DNA from: Scolanthus callimorphus
Lineage: Eukaryota; Cnidaria; Anthozoa; Actiniaria; Edwardsiidae
Length of the DNA: 64,000 nucleotides
NCBI GenBank assembly: GCA_033964015.1
Contig: CM066912.1
Span: forward strand, 19,951,073 to 20,015,072
Reading direction: 5' to 3'
Shown here: in pieces, positions 1-8,407 of the stretch
How positions within the stretch are numbered: position 1 is the first letter of the stretch
Layout of the letters: the number at the start of each line of letters is the position of its first letter
Notes under the pieces: model-generated
What the model saw: the letters and a program-made list of their open reading frames with translations, nothing else
The model's database searches: none
What the model was told of the DNA's origin: nothing
Translations under genes and position numbers: made by a program

Positions 1-623
1 TGGAACTCCGAAACAATACTACAGCAGAGTATTTAGACACGTCGTGACGCCAATGTCACGGCACACAGCAATCTTGGTGAAGCCAGTCTGAAAAACAAAA
101 TATGTAACTTAGTGACGTGTAGTCTAGGCGTTTTCCAAGCATTTCTATGAATAGCAGGAAAACGGATGTCAATTACCAAAGAAATGAAATCTTTTTTCCG
201 GGTTCATGAAGACAGGAAGTCCGTTGCGAATTCCGCTCTCGAGAGCTTCCGGTGCGCTGAGGGAGGGGATCTGGGGAAAACCTTTTACACAAAACATTAG
301 GCATAAATACTTAATTGCACTGTTCACCAACATGTTAACGTTGTCGGTTACAAATCATTTTTCCAGTATTCATGCAAATGTAATTGCCGTGACCATGAAA
401 GTATTTACATACGTAGTCTTTGAATAGATAAAACAACCGACCCCTCCCCTAAGCTTATCCCGCCTTTATATTTGACCTCACTTCCGGTGGCCCTTAGCTT
501 ATAGTAATTTTCCGGTATGCTTTGCACGAGGTTCTTATTTCGTTACTAGTGAATGATAAGGCAGCTTGAGTACCGAGGAGCTTTCGCTTGATTATTTTAC
601 TATTTGGTTAAAATTGCAAGGTG
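1..623. other. Upstream region of the borosin-like gene
   Basis: No coding feature is recognised here. An in-frame TAA at 609-611 lies just before the ATG at 624, so that ATG is the first possible start in its exon. The region therefore probably holds the 5' untranslated region and promoter, but I see no clear TATA box or other promoter element. Short open frames here lack any family resemblance. Confidence 0.4.
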
Positions 624-712
624 ATGGGTGCGGGCACGTCTACGTATAAATTCAAGCCGAGGCAACCACACCGGAGGAGCAAGAGGGATAAACTAGATGC
701 TGGTCCACGCAG
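624..712 (+). CDS. Borosin-like gene exon 1: basic N-terminal leader
   Basis: This exon encodes residues 1-29 plus two bases of codon 30. It starts MGAGTST and continues with many Lys, Arg and His residues. The donor is cacgcag|gtaggc. The two leftover bases (AG) plus the first base of the next exon give Arg30, so the phase agrees. Gly2 with a small residue at position 6 fits the N-myristoylation pattern, and the following polybasic stretch would suit membrane association. There is no homologous extension that I recall in fungal OphMA. Exon choice rests on phase, Kozak context and splice consensus, not on homology. Confidence 0.65.
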
Positions 713-3700
713 GTAGGCTGTGATAAAAGGGATGAGTGATGTTTATAATCAAGTAACGTGTATTGACGCACCAAATAAGATTTCATCTAGCCTGTTACTT
801 TCACAAGATCTTACATTTTTTCTATCAGATCTCGACCAACTCGAACTAAGTTGGCTTATGAAAATATATTATCGTATCGAATTCTCTGCGGGATCCACAA
901 GCCCTAGGGTATTGTTATTATAAACCTGTGTTTGTGCAGACGTGACACTTGTCTGATGTTCGTGGGTTTAGCGGTTCTAGCTAGTGGGAGCGGAGCGCGC
1001 CCTCAATAAATGGCGCTTATAGAACAATGTACCATAATCAGACCGACAGACATAAACGTGCTATGACTTTCAAATTCAGATATCCTATGTCTAGATATGT
1101 CAGGGAATGTTCTAGGGCTACATAACCCAATGGCCCCTCCCCCTCCGAGGCCCTTGAGTTATAAGGGGCTGTGTCACGGTTTATTTATTTGAATAAATCC
1201 GTAAATACAGCTCTAGCTAAATTTGTATAATCACAGGTACCCCAAGCTACATTGTTGTATTCTATATTGAAATATTTTGAATGAATAAATAAAGATTTGT
1301 CTTCAGATTTGTACCCTGGTTACCAGAGGCTGATCGAAGCTTCACTCGTTTACTGACACGCTAAGCCAAGACGCCGCGATATGAGTGAAGCTTGGAGACT
1401 CTGCTACCCAGGGTATCAGATTTGTGTCTCGTGTCTCAATTTAACAGTAAATATATGGGCTCGCATTACTGGTAGAATTTCGCGATGAAATAATTGTCAC
1501 AAATCCGGAAATAATATTCTTATCTCTTGTTCAGTTGTTTAGGCTGTTCTTCATAAATCATGTGAAGTTTTAGAGGCCATTTCATGCAGTTTTGGTGAAC
1601 TGGGTGCTATTTCTCACGCTGACTCTCATCAACTCTCGTCACCGTTTGATCGCTTCTCGTGAGAGTAGATGAGAGTTGATGATAGTTGGAACTCTCATTG
1701 GCTCTCATCAACTATCGCTTCTCGTGAGAGTAGATGAGAGTTGATGATAGTTGGAACTCTCATTGGCTCTCATCAACTCTCATCACCGTTTGGACCCTGC
1801 TTAAGACATGGGAGATATTTATACTGAGGTCACTATAATGCACCATATATGAAGGATTTATACCCAAAATCGCATGCTATGCTGAACTGATTAGGTAAAC
1901 AATATTATTTCCTTTCTCAGGTTAAACACCCAGGAGTCAGTGAAGCAAAGATGGCAGCAGATAGTGGATGACATAGCCACTAATGACCAGTCCTCGCTCT
2001 GTCAGTCAGGGTCGCTAGTAGTGGTGGGGTCTGGGATCCAGGCCGGGGGGCATTTCACAGTGGAGGCCATGAGTCACATCGAGGAAGCGGACCGAGTGTT
2101 CTACTTGGTAGCCGAGCCAGCCACTCAGGTACAGTCAGCTTAGGGACCGGTCATTATTTTAGGGACCGGTCATTATTTATCGCCTGTGTGCGTGGGAGGG
2201 GGGGGGGGGGGGGGGGGGGGGAAGTGTCAGAGGATTTTGGGTAATACAAGGTCAAAATGCAGTGATCCTCCCTCTATAAATACAGTGATTAACGTGATCC
2301 CCCCTCAGAGCAGTTAAACGTTTTCGTGATCCCCCCCCACCCCCTACTTCACCTAGTAGAAGACAATTTACAGACAGGGTGATCGCATTTTTCTTTCGTT
2401 GTGCGCGAATTTTGATAAACGCATTTCATCAAGCCTCAAAGTGTAGATGAACATTCCGTTTTTCATGTATAGTAAACAAAATCCTCTAGGTTTTATTACT
2501 CATGCGCGCAATTGCGCGCCGAAATGACGGAATTATTATTATTCATTTGTGTGAAGTGAGCCCAAATGACGAATTTCTATGCCTGTAATGTCGAACTCAC
2601 GCTTACTCTTCTTTCAAACATAGTGACTGCCCGTCAGGCCTATCACTGCAAGGCATTTTTGGTAGAGTTTGTTTTTTCCTCGCCAAGATACACTTGTTCT
2701 TGTGCCCGGTGCGAAGGTAGTGTCTTCGTTGCGCGAGTTGCAAGACTACATTAAATGAGCGCGCCGAATTTTTTATGTATTGAGTGAAGTGAAGTAGAAA
2801 AATGCAAGTGATAGAGAAGTTGCTGGAATAACTACTTAGAAAATTTATTGTGATCCCCCCTCTCAGGCCTTCAGGTTTTGGAGATCCCCCCTCCCGCTTT
2901 CCCCAAAATGAAGTGATCCCCCCCCAAAAAATCCTCTGCCCCCCCCCCCCCCCCCCGTCCCTTACTCGACCAACTTCCCTTTGAACACAATGTGACCACT
3001 TCCTCATATCTTAGCGAAAAAAAAAAACTGTTTTGACAAACAAACCTTTGCGCACCGCGTGAGATAAGCTGGTAACATTTCAAAAAGGGGGCGACCACCC
3101 TCTCCCCAAGTCCCTTCTACTAACCACTGCGCGCCACACCGGGCTACCTGTGGCAATCCATATGCGCCACAGGTAGATTGATCAGCTATAGGCCACTTTA
3201 TCTGCAGACCTTTATCAAGCGCCTCAAGCCGGACGCACTGGACCTGTTTGTGTTCTATGGTGAAGGGAAGAATAGACACGTGACCTATAAGCAGATTACA
3301 CAGGTTCTGCTGCTCTACGTCAGGAGAGGAGAGAAAGTGGTGGCGGTATTCTACGGTCACCCAGGTCAGCGGTTAGCATACACTAGTAGCATGCACGACA
3401 TTTGTGCGTAGCACGTGTCAATGTCGTCCCTAGAGCCTTCCGTCGCCTGTTCAGCATTCTCGAACCCAGAGCTCCCCGGCTCGTCGCCTCGCAGGGGAGG
3501 CTCTGGTGACATCCATTGGAGGACCTTCGCTGATTGGCTAAAATGGCGCGCACGCGTACATAAAAGTAGCTTAATCTCGCTTTATAAAAACGTATCTGTC
3601 AAAATAACACTGGCATTCGTTTCCTTGTCGTCTTTTCAACCTATGCCTTCGACTTGAACGCTATAAAAGTAATTGTGAGGCATAACTCCACCATTTTCTT

Positions 3701-6700
3701 TTACGCATGCGTCGGTGGATGTCACCAGAGCCTGCCCCGCGAGCCGGGGAGCTCGAATTCGAGCGAATGTTTGTTGAGAATTCGGATCTATCTTCAAATT
3801 TATTTTCATGCATCTAGCAACAAAAGTCCATTGAACTGAATCTACTGCGCATATCAATCAATCGTTCTCGGTTTTTGCTGAATTGATGCTCTTGCGAGGA
3901 ATAGGTCGAGTCGCGCGGGCTAGCTGTGGGCTATTTTAGCGTGGTTACCGAGCCAAAATCAATAGTTGGCAGATCGAGAACTCGATCGAGTTTATGTTGC
4001 TTCTGCGAGTTTTTCATTTAAAATTTCACCGTTTTCTTGACCCTTTAGTCAAAATTCTTATCAAAAGAGGATCTTCTGTCTCTTCCTAATAAGATAAATG
4101 TTTCCAAATAATGTTTTGTTTCCGTGAGGTGGTGAAAAACGACAGTTTTCGTCGGGCAATATTTGATTTTTAATTTGCATGCTCGTGCGCGCATGTCTTC
4201 TTTTCTATTTCAGGCTATTTGGTGTGCCCATCTCACGAAGCTGTGCGGATTGCACTCACGGAAGGCTTACAAGCAGTCCAGTTACCAGCCGTCTCATCGC
4301 TAGACTGTATGGTGTCAGAACTGGGATTCGAGCCAGGAATTCCTGGATTGCAAGTCTTTGAAGCAACGGACCTCCTTATGTACGGCCGTCCTCTGTTGAC
4401 AGACTGTCACGTGATCGTCAACCAGGCCGGATGTGTTGGTGACGTCACATTTCATCATCATGGCTTCCCCAATCCCCATCTAGCAGTTTTGGTGGAGTAT
4501 TTGCAGGTACAATTTCAATTAGATCTATCGAGCTCAGAGTCGATCTAAATGAGAATTATCCGTCGGCTGAGTGACGTGTCCAACCATCCCGATTTCATCA
4601 GGATCATCCCGATTTTGCCGTTGAAATTTCCGAATTCAAACGCAACCTGGATCAGGCTACGAAATTTCCGATTTTGGAGATTTTGATCACTTAACCGAAA
4701 AATCGGGATCATCCCGATTTTACCGTTGACATTCCCGAATTCAAACGTAACCTGGATCTTTTTCCACCGAAAAAGAAACCGCGCTTCCTGGCGATATGCC
4801 AAAATCCCGATTTCTCAAGTCTCTAGGTTGGACACTTACAACGACATACAGTCGCTGATGATTTTGTGTTGTGCTGCAGAAATTCTACGGTGAAGAATAT
4901 GAGGTATACAACTACATCGGATCGCAGTTTGTAGTATGTAGAAGTGTCATCAACAAGTACAAACTCTGTGATCTCCTGAAGCCAGAGAATGCTGCAAATA
5001 TCCAAGCGATGTCATCACTCTATATTCCACCTAAAGAAAAGGTAGGTGGGACTGACATATGATGGTGATATCTTCATTTATAGACGGCTAACTCTGACAA
5101 CTGACTAGCTGATTTCCACAGATGGCGTCCATACATGACTCATTCTCATCCCTAAAAGAGTCTCTTCGTCCCGCCTATCCCGCCGGCGGGAGGAATATCC
5201 CATTTTGGGGGTTAAGACACGGGTTTTTGGTTTCTTTTAGGGGTATAACCTTGATCTGCAATACAATTTAAGGTAGACTGCCATCTTTTGAGGGCACCAG
5301 CACAGCGGCAATCCTTCAAGAAATAGAGAGTACTTGTTGACAAAAGGATGAATTAGACAACATCAAATGCAGCATTTTAATCAAAGACGGAAATGTCTTG
5401 TCTGGTATCTATATTAGGGTAAAAAATTATTTGAGCCACGCCCTTTTGGGGATCTTTTAGGCTGGGGTGAAACTGAAAATTCCCCGCGATCATCCCCGAC
5501 AAAAAATATGGAAGTTGCCCATCCTCAGTGCAGCAGGTCTTCTTGGGCCTAGTTTATACGTCGCATTTAATTAGACGAATTTAATTGATCAATTAAATTC
5601 GTCTGTGCGACGTATAAAATGGAGGTTCGTTTTATACGACGAATAAAATAAAACGAAGACATACTTCAGACGTTGTATACGTCCAGGGTCGACGTATACA
5701 ACGTCTTGGACGAATTTAATTTTCGACCTTTTTAGGTTCGTTTTATACGTCGCATTTCAGACGAATTTAATGGCGATAATTAAATTCGTCTGAATTAAAT
5801 TCGTCCGAAATACGACGTATGAACTAGGCCTTAGTTACTAACTCACTTCACTGACTAAGGGAAACTCATAATTGTTACGTGAAAATTGTTTAAAAAAGAA
5901 AAAGATCAGATTGATTATGATGTTCGGATTGACCCCTTGATGGAAAAAAAAAACCTTCCATTCTTCTTTTACTCTAGGGGAAGCTTGATGTCGAGATGGT
6001 AAAAAGGATTGGCATGGAGAAGAAATCTCAAGATCAAATACAGACAGATATACAAGGAGCCAAGTCCGCACAGGAAGACCAACCTCAAGCTCAGGCACAA
6101 GAGAAATATCAAGAGGAAAATAGACAGCTCTTCGCTGATTGGCTTTTCCCTGATAACTACACACCCGTAGACCACTCACCACTTTCTGATTTCCTGGAAT
6201 ATGCCAGTTCTAACCCAGCTGTTGTGAAGAAATTCCAGGAAGAGGGAATTCCAGGAAATGTAAAGTTTCCTGAATACCAGGCCATAGCACTGAAGACTAA
6301 AGACTCAGGTTGGATACAGTACGCGCTCAAGTACGATAGCAAGAAAGTGATGGGGGAGATGAGGGAGAGAGGGCTTATAAAGGGCGATGATAGTAACAAA
6401 GGGAAAACAGAGGCAGATGCGATGGGACAAGAAGGCAAAACAGGTGTTAAGAAGGCCAAAAAGGGTTCCAAGAAATCACTTTCTTCCCGTGCTCCACGTG
6501 CAGAACCCTTGTTAGCTGGAGACCCCCAAGAATCAGTAGCTATGCAATCGTCCCCTAAGGGAACGGAAACCTTGGTAGCTGGAGCACAGCAGGAAGCCGT
6601 CAGCCTAGTAGTGGCCCCCAAAGAGACCGTCAGCCCAGAAGCGCCTCCCAAAGAGACATCCGGCCTAGTAGTGGCCCCACAGGAGACCACCGGCCTTGTA

Positions 6701-7216
6701 GTGGCCCCACAGGAGACCACCGGCCTTGTAGTGGCCCCACAGGAGTCCTCCTGCCTAGTAACGGCCCCCAAAGAGACCGTCAGCCTAGTAGTGGCCCCAC
6801 AGGAAACCTCAGGCCTACTAGTAACGGCCCCAAAAGAGACATCCGGCCTAGTAGTGGCCCCACAGGAGACCACCGGCCTTGTAGTGGCCCCACAGGAGCC
6901 CTCCTGCCTTGTAGTGGCCCCACAGGAGCCCTCCTGCCTAGTAACGGCCCCCAAAGAGACTTCCTGCCTCGTAGTGGCCCCACAGGAGACCTCAGGCCTA
7001 CTAATAACGGCCCCAAAAGAGACATCCGGCCTAGTAGTAGCCCCACAGGAGACCCCCTGCCTAGTGGCGGCCCCCAAACAGACCTCCGCCTCAGAAGACG
7101 TGGTAGACGCCCCTTACATGACCGCGCCACTTGTAGTCAGCAACGGACATCATGAAGCCGACTCAGTAGACGCCCCTCCCATGACAGCACCACTTGTAGT
7201 TAGTAAACAACCTTGA
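624..7216 (+). CDS. Borosin-type fused alpha-N-methyltransferase/precursor (six exons, 715 aa)
   Basis: Six exons (624-712, 1921-2128, 3208-3364, 4214-4506, 4880-5041, 5978-7216) join with matching phases (2,0,1,0,0) into 2148 nt, giving 715 residues plus stop. The start has a good Kozak context (G at -3 and +4). Residues 60-303 resemble the SAM-dependent tetrapyrrole-methylase fold of fungal borosin enzymes: VVVGSGI at 63-69, VFYLVAEP at 89-96, FYGHPG at 147-152, and YIPPK near 300. The Tyr116, Arg122, Tyr126 and Tyr148 spacing equals that of the catalytic residues I remember for OphMA (Tyr66, Arg72, Tyr76, Tyr98). Residues about 370-425 look like the helical clasp/binding segment. A Lys-rich linker (435-470) leads to 16 tandem ten-residue units (510-671) and two C-terminal repeats. 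Members of the family methylate backbone amides of their own C-terminal core. The methyltransferase assignment is strong. Use of the repeats as multiple cores is inference. Dense animal-type introns argue against contamination. Confidence 0.9.
1303..1424. mobile_element. Short foldback MITE in intron 1
   Basis: The termini TACCCTGG (1312) and CCAGGGTA (to 1415) are perfect inverted repeats. They are followed by imperfect inverted arms including GAAGCTTCACTC. A 9-bp direct repeat TCAGATTTG flanks both sides (1303-1311 and 1416-1424), consistent with a target-site duplication. The element is non-autonomous and has no coding capacity. Confidence 0.75.
1613..1794. repeat. Local direct and inverted repeats, unit about 65 bp, in intron 1
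   Basis: A segment containing CTTCTCGTGAGAGTAGATGA followed by TTGATGATAGTTGG and GGCTCTCATCAACT occurs twice, starting near 1651 and 1716. GAGAGTTGATGA and TCATCAACTCTC pair as inverted arms, so the block can fold back on itself. Confidence 0.7.
1921..2128 (+). CDS. Borosin-like gene exon 2: SAM-binding start of the methyltransferase
   Basis: This exon encodes residues 30-99. The acceptor is a pyrimidine-rich tttcctttctcag and the donor is actcag|gtacag, phase 0. The exon carries the first beta strand and glycine loop (LVVVGSGIQAGGHFT, residues 62-76) and the helix-strand segment SHIEEADRVFYLVAEPAT. Both are hallmark blocks of borosin methyltransferases and, more loosely, of cobalamin/tetrapyrrole methylases. 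Confidence 0.9.
2141..2963. mobile_element. Foldback element with poly-G/poly-C arms in intron 2
   Basis: The left side has AGGGACC, a run of about 30 G and then CAGAGGATTTTGGG. The right side shows the inverse (AATCCTCTG, a run of about 18 C, GTCCCTT). A 19-bp sequence starting TAGGGACCGG is duplicated at the left edge. Several GTGATCCCCCC blocks recur inside. It looks like a non-autonomous repeat. The homopolymer lengths may be inaccurate in assembly. Confidence 0.55.
3208..3364 (+). CDS. Borosin-like gene exon 3: catalytic Tyr/Arg/Tyr segment
   Basis: This exon encodes residues 100-151 plus one base. The acceptor is ccactttatctgcag and the donor is cacccag|gtcagc. It contains FYGEGKNRHVTY: Tyr116, Arg122 (+6) and Tyr126 (+10), followed by FYGHPG with Tyr148. 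I chose the acceptor at 3206-3207 because it is the one that continues the frame from exon 2 without a stop and lines up with family spacing (EPAT-x-x-FI). Confidence 0.88.
3455..3769. mobile_element. MITE family A copy (TIR with CCCAGAGCTCCCCGGCTCG), intron 3
   Basis: The left terminus reads TTCTCGAACCCAGAGCTCC and the right terminus is its inverse with small changes. Both arms continue through a GGCTCTGGTGACATCC block. Related copies or pieces occur near 27575-27757, 29490-29560, 29672-30060, 48830-49045 and 58245-58470, so this is an abundant foldback family in this genome. Confidence 0.8.
4214..4506 (+). CDS. Borosin-like gene exon 4: second half of the methyltransferase domain
   Basis: This exon encodes residues 152-249. 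The acceptor ttttctatttcag is strong and the donor is ttgcag|gtacaa. It carries LPAVSSLDCMVSELGFEP (175-192), the segment GLQVFEATDLL (196-206), and NQAGCVGD (221-228). All are positions where borosin methyltransferases show matching blocks: the active-site loop around 'P-x-V-S-x-x-D' and the 'Q-x-G-C-V-G' strand near the SAM pocket. Confidence 0.9.
4590..4800. repeat. Diverged direct repeat in intron 4
   Basis: A block of about 50 bp including ATCATCCCGATTTT, CCGAATTCAAACG and AACCTGGATC occurs at about 4611-4659 and again at about 4704-4758. No coding sense is seen. Confidence 0.6.
4880..5041 (+). CDS. Borosin-like gene exon 5: end of the methyltransferase fold
   Basis: This exon encodes residues 250-303. 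The acceptor tgtgttgtgctgcag and donor gaaaag|gtaggt are both consensus, phase 0 on each side. It ends with SSLYIPPKEK, matching the 'S-x-x-YIPPK' block that closes the methyltransferase domain in the family. Confidence 0.88.
5150..5520. mobile_element. Degenerate copy of MITE family B, intron 5
   Basis: Pieces such as TTTCTTTTAGGGGT, AAATTATTTGAGCCACGCCC and GGGGTGAAACTGAAAATTCC, ending in CGATCATCCCCGAC and AAAAAATATGG, match the better-preserved elements at 19378-19812 and 21450-21893. The terminal arms are eroded. Confidence 0.65.
5545..5832. mobile_element. Foldback element with GACGAATTTAATT palindromes, intron 5
   Basis: The ends GGGCCTAGTTTATACGTCGC and (inverse) TACGACGTATGAACTAGGCC pair. 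The interior is built of repeated inverted blocks (AATTAAATTCGTC / GACGAATTTAATT and GTTTTATACG). It is a hairpin-forming, non-coding MITE. Confidence 0.75.
5978..7216 (+). CDS. Borosin-like gene exon 6: clasp, linker and repeated core region
   Basis: This exon encodes residues 304-715 and the stop TGA at 7214-7216. The acceptor is ttcttcttttactctag. It opens with a charged, Gln-rich linker, then a helical block (SPLSDFLEYASSNPAVVKKF, residues 370-389, and a second helix to about 425). The block resembles the DP-x-x-L-x-x-F helices of the borosin clasp and binding domain. A Lys-rich linker follows, then the decapeptide array and two copies of a VDAP-x-MTAPLVVS motif that ends four residues before the C-terminus. 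Putting leader, enzyme and cores on one chain is the fused fungal-type layout. Confidence 0.9.
   Translation, partial: GKLDVEMVKRIGMEKKSQDQIQTDIQGAKSAQEDQPQAQAQEKYQEENRQLFADWLFPDNYTPVDHSPLSDFLEYASSNPAVVKKFQEEGIPGNVKFPEYQAIALKTKDSGWIQYALKYDSKKVMGEMRERGLIKGDDSNKGKTEADAMGQEGKTGVKKAKKGSKKSLSSRAPRAEPLLAGDPQESVAMQSSPKGTETLVAGAQQEAVSLVVAPKETVSPEAPPKETSGLVVAPQETTGLVVAPQETTGLVVAPQESSCLVTAPKETVSLVVAPQETSGLLVTAPKETSGLVVAPQETTGLVVAPQEPSCLVVAPQEPSCLVTAPKETSCLVVAPQETSGLLITAPKETSGLVVAPQETPCLVAAPKQTSASEDVVDAPYMTAPLVVSNGHHEADSVDAPPMTAPLVVSKQP
6596..7081 (+). repeat. 16-unit in-frame decapeptide repeat (candidate borosin cores)
   Basis: Sixteen units (fourteen of 10 and two of 11 residues, protein residues 510-671) follow the pattern [TPSA][TSV][GSC]LVVAP[QK]E. 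Five units have Cys and nine have Gly or Ser before the LVV; one unit (TVSPEAPPKE) is degenerate. At DNA level the 30-bp units are nearly identical, which points to recent tandem duplication or gene conversion. The hydrophobic LVVA/LVTA stretch resembles the Val/Ile/Gly-rich cores of known borosins. The invariant Pro in each unit could be a prolyl-peptidase cleavage point. Methylation itself cannot be seen from sequence. Confidence 0.9.
7103..7204 (+). repeat. Two-copy C-terminal motif VDAP-x-MTAPLVVS
   Basis: Residues 679-691 and 700-712 repeat the same 13-residue motif, spaced 21 residues apart and ending four residues before the stop. The position at the extreme C-terminus is where single-core fungal borosins carry their core, so these copies are alternative core candidates or a recognition follower for the decapeptide array. 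Confidence 0.75.
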
Positions 7217-7291
7217 CAGTGATTCGTTCGTGACTAAAATCTAAAACAATATTATTCAGCACATCGATGCACTGCCCAAACATGGTCATTT

Positions 7292-7416
7292 AAAGGTCCA
7301 TCACCAACCGAGAGCCTTTGTAGACTCTTAGCCAATAAGAGCACCCGAAAAACAATGGATCAATTTGAAAGCAAAAGAAAACAGGGCGCAAAGGCTCCCG
7401 GTTGGTGATGGGCCTT
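7292..7416. mobile_element. Foldback element just after the borosin-like stop codon
   Basis: AAGGTCCATCACCAACCGAG and the inverse, containing CTCCCGGTTGGTGATGGGCC, enclose about 70 bp. It starts 75 bp past the stop and so probably lies in the 3' untranslated region. A hairpin in the transcript is possible. Confidence 0.7.
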
Positions 7417-8172
7417 GACGCTCCTGTCTTCTGTACATGTCCTGTGATGCGCAAAAGCAAATCCTTCCTAGGATGTTTTAGGCTATCGATGTGTTGAATA
7501 ATCAAAGATCATAAAACCATTATCGTATGTTCGATTTCGCAGAATATCGGCCAATTTGGACAACTCGGCACCGCGAGTCAGTATGAACGATATTCTGTGC
7601 AGTCTAGCAGGAAAATGGTTTGAAGTATCGTGCAATTATTCAGACGGCCGCCATTTTATTAGCCTAGTCACACGTACCGAACAAGAGAAAGCATACATTT
7701 CCTGGTAAAGTGCGATACTTTCTATTGAATTAGAAAAATCAACTAGCGTCTTGTTTGTTTTTGTTTTAGACGGTTATATTACTAGGTTATTCTTTTTAGT
7801 TCTGGGGGTGGCTTACAAGGACAAAAGGCCTTGCATCAAAAAAGCTAAGCTTGTGCGAGGAGGTCATCTAGTATGAAATAATTAGTTAACAGACGACAGA
7901 AGTTACACAAAATGAGAAAAAAGGCAGTACGGACGGTTTATACTCATCTAGAATTAGGTTGAAACATTCTGATAGCTTTGACTTTGAAAGACTGTAAACT
8001 AGTTAGTGTAAGCAAACTCTCTCTTCACTGGAACTGATTTCATGAATAAATTACGTTATTGCTATACTGAATTTATAAACGGTTGCCGACTTGAATAACT
8101 CAGTGAGGCGAAAACAATATTCAGTGAATAACTCAGTGAGGCGAAAACAAATTCAAATTAAATCGGATTTCG
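7417..8172. other. Intergenic, no gene seen
   Basis: This convergent intergenic stretch lies between the borosin-like gene and the SLC46-like gene. An AATAAA lies at 8045-8050, and a duplicated block AATAACTCAGTGAGGCGAAA occurs at about 8093 and 8127. No convincing coding sequence was found. Confidence 0.4.
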
Positions 8173-8407
8173 AATTTCAGAATTTAGCCCACGACCAACT
8201 CCAAAGAACGTTGGATGCAAAAAAAATGAGGCCGCTCGTGACCACAAATTTTAACTGTAATACCCCAAGGAGACGACCATTTGACTTTTGGGGGAGGGGG
8301 GGGGCTTTTTTTAAAAATAATTTCCTGCACGGCCCGAAGGGCCCAAAAAATCCTGCATCCTTTGTTTCAAGGGAAAAAATAGACAAGTACAGCAAAAAAT
8401 ACTATTG
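8173..8407. repeat. Dispersed repeat C, copy 1
   Basis: About 235 bp are nearly identical to 11014-11249, starting with GAATTTCAGAATTTAGCCCA and containing a poly-G run and GCACGGCCCGAAGGGCCC. It has no coding capacity. Both copies are in the same orientation, and the second lies within an intron of the SLC46-like gene. Confidence 0.85.

Noticed and set aside
3177..3207. Extending borosin exon 3 upstream to about 3178
   Set aside because: Acceptors there give stops or wrong phase; AG at 3206-3207 joins exon 2 in phase and fits family spacing.
6157..7077. Long minus-strand open frame (306 aa, GATTRPVVS repeats) opposite borosin exon 6
   Set aside because: It mirrors the plus-strand decapeptide array; a 30-bp period keeps several frames open. 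No start context, splice support or family motif.
624..7216. Fungal or bacterial contamination as source of the borosin-like gene
   Set aside because: Introns carry the same MITE families (A and B) as the rest of the window, which also contains animal-type GPCR and SLC46 genes.
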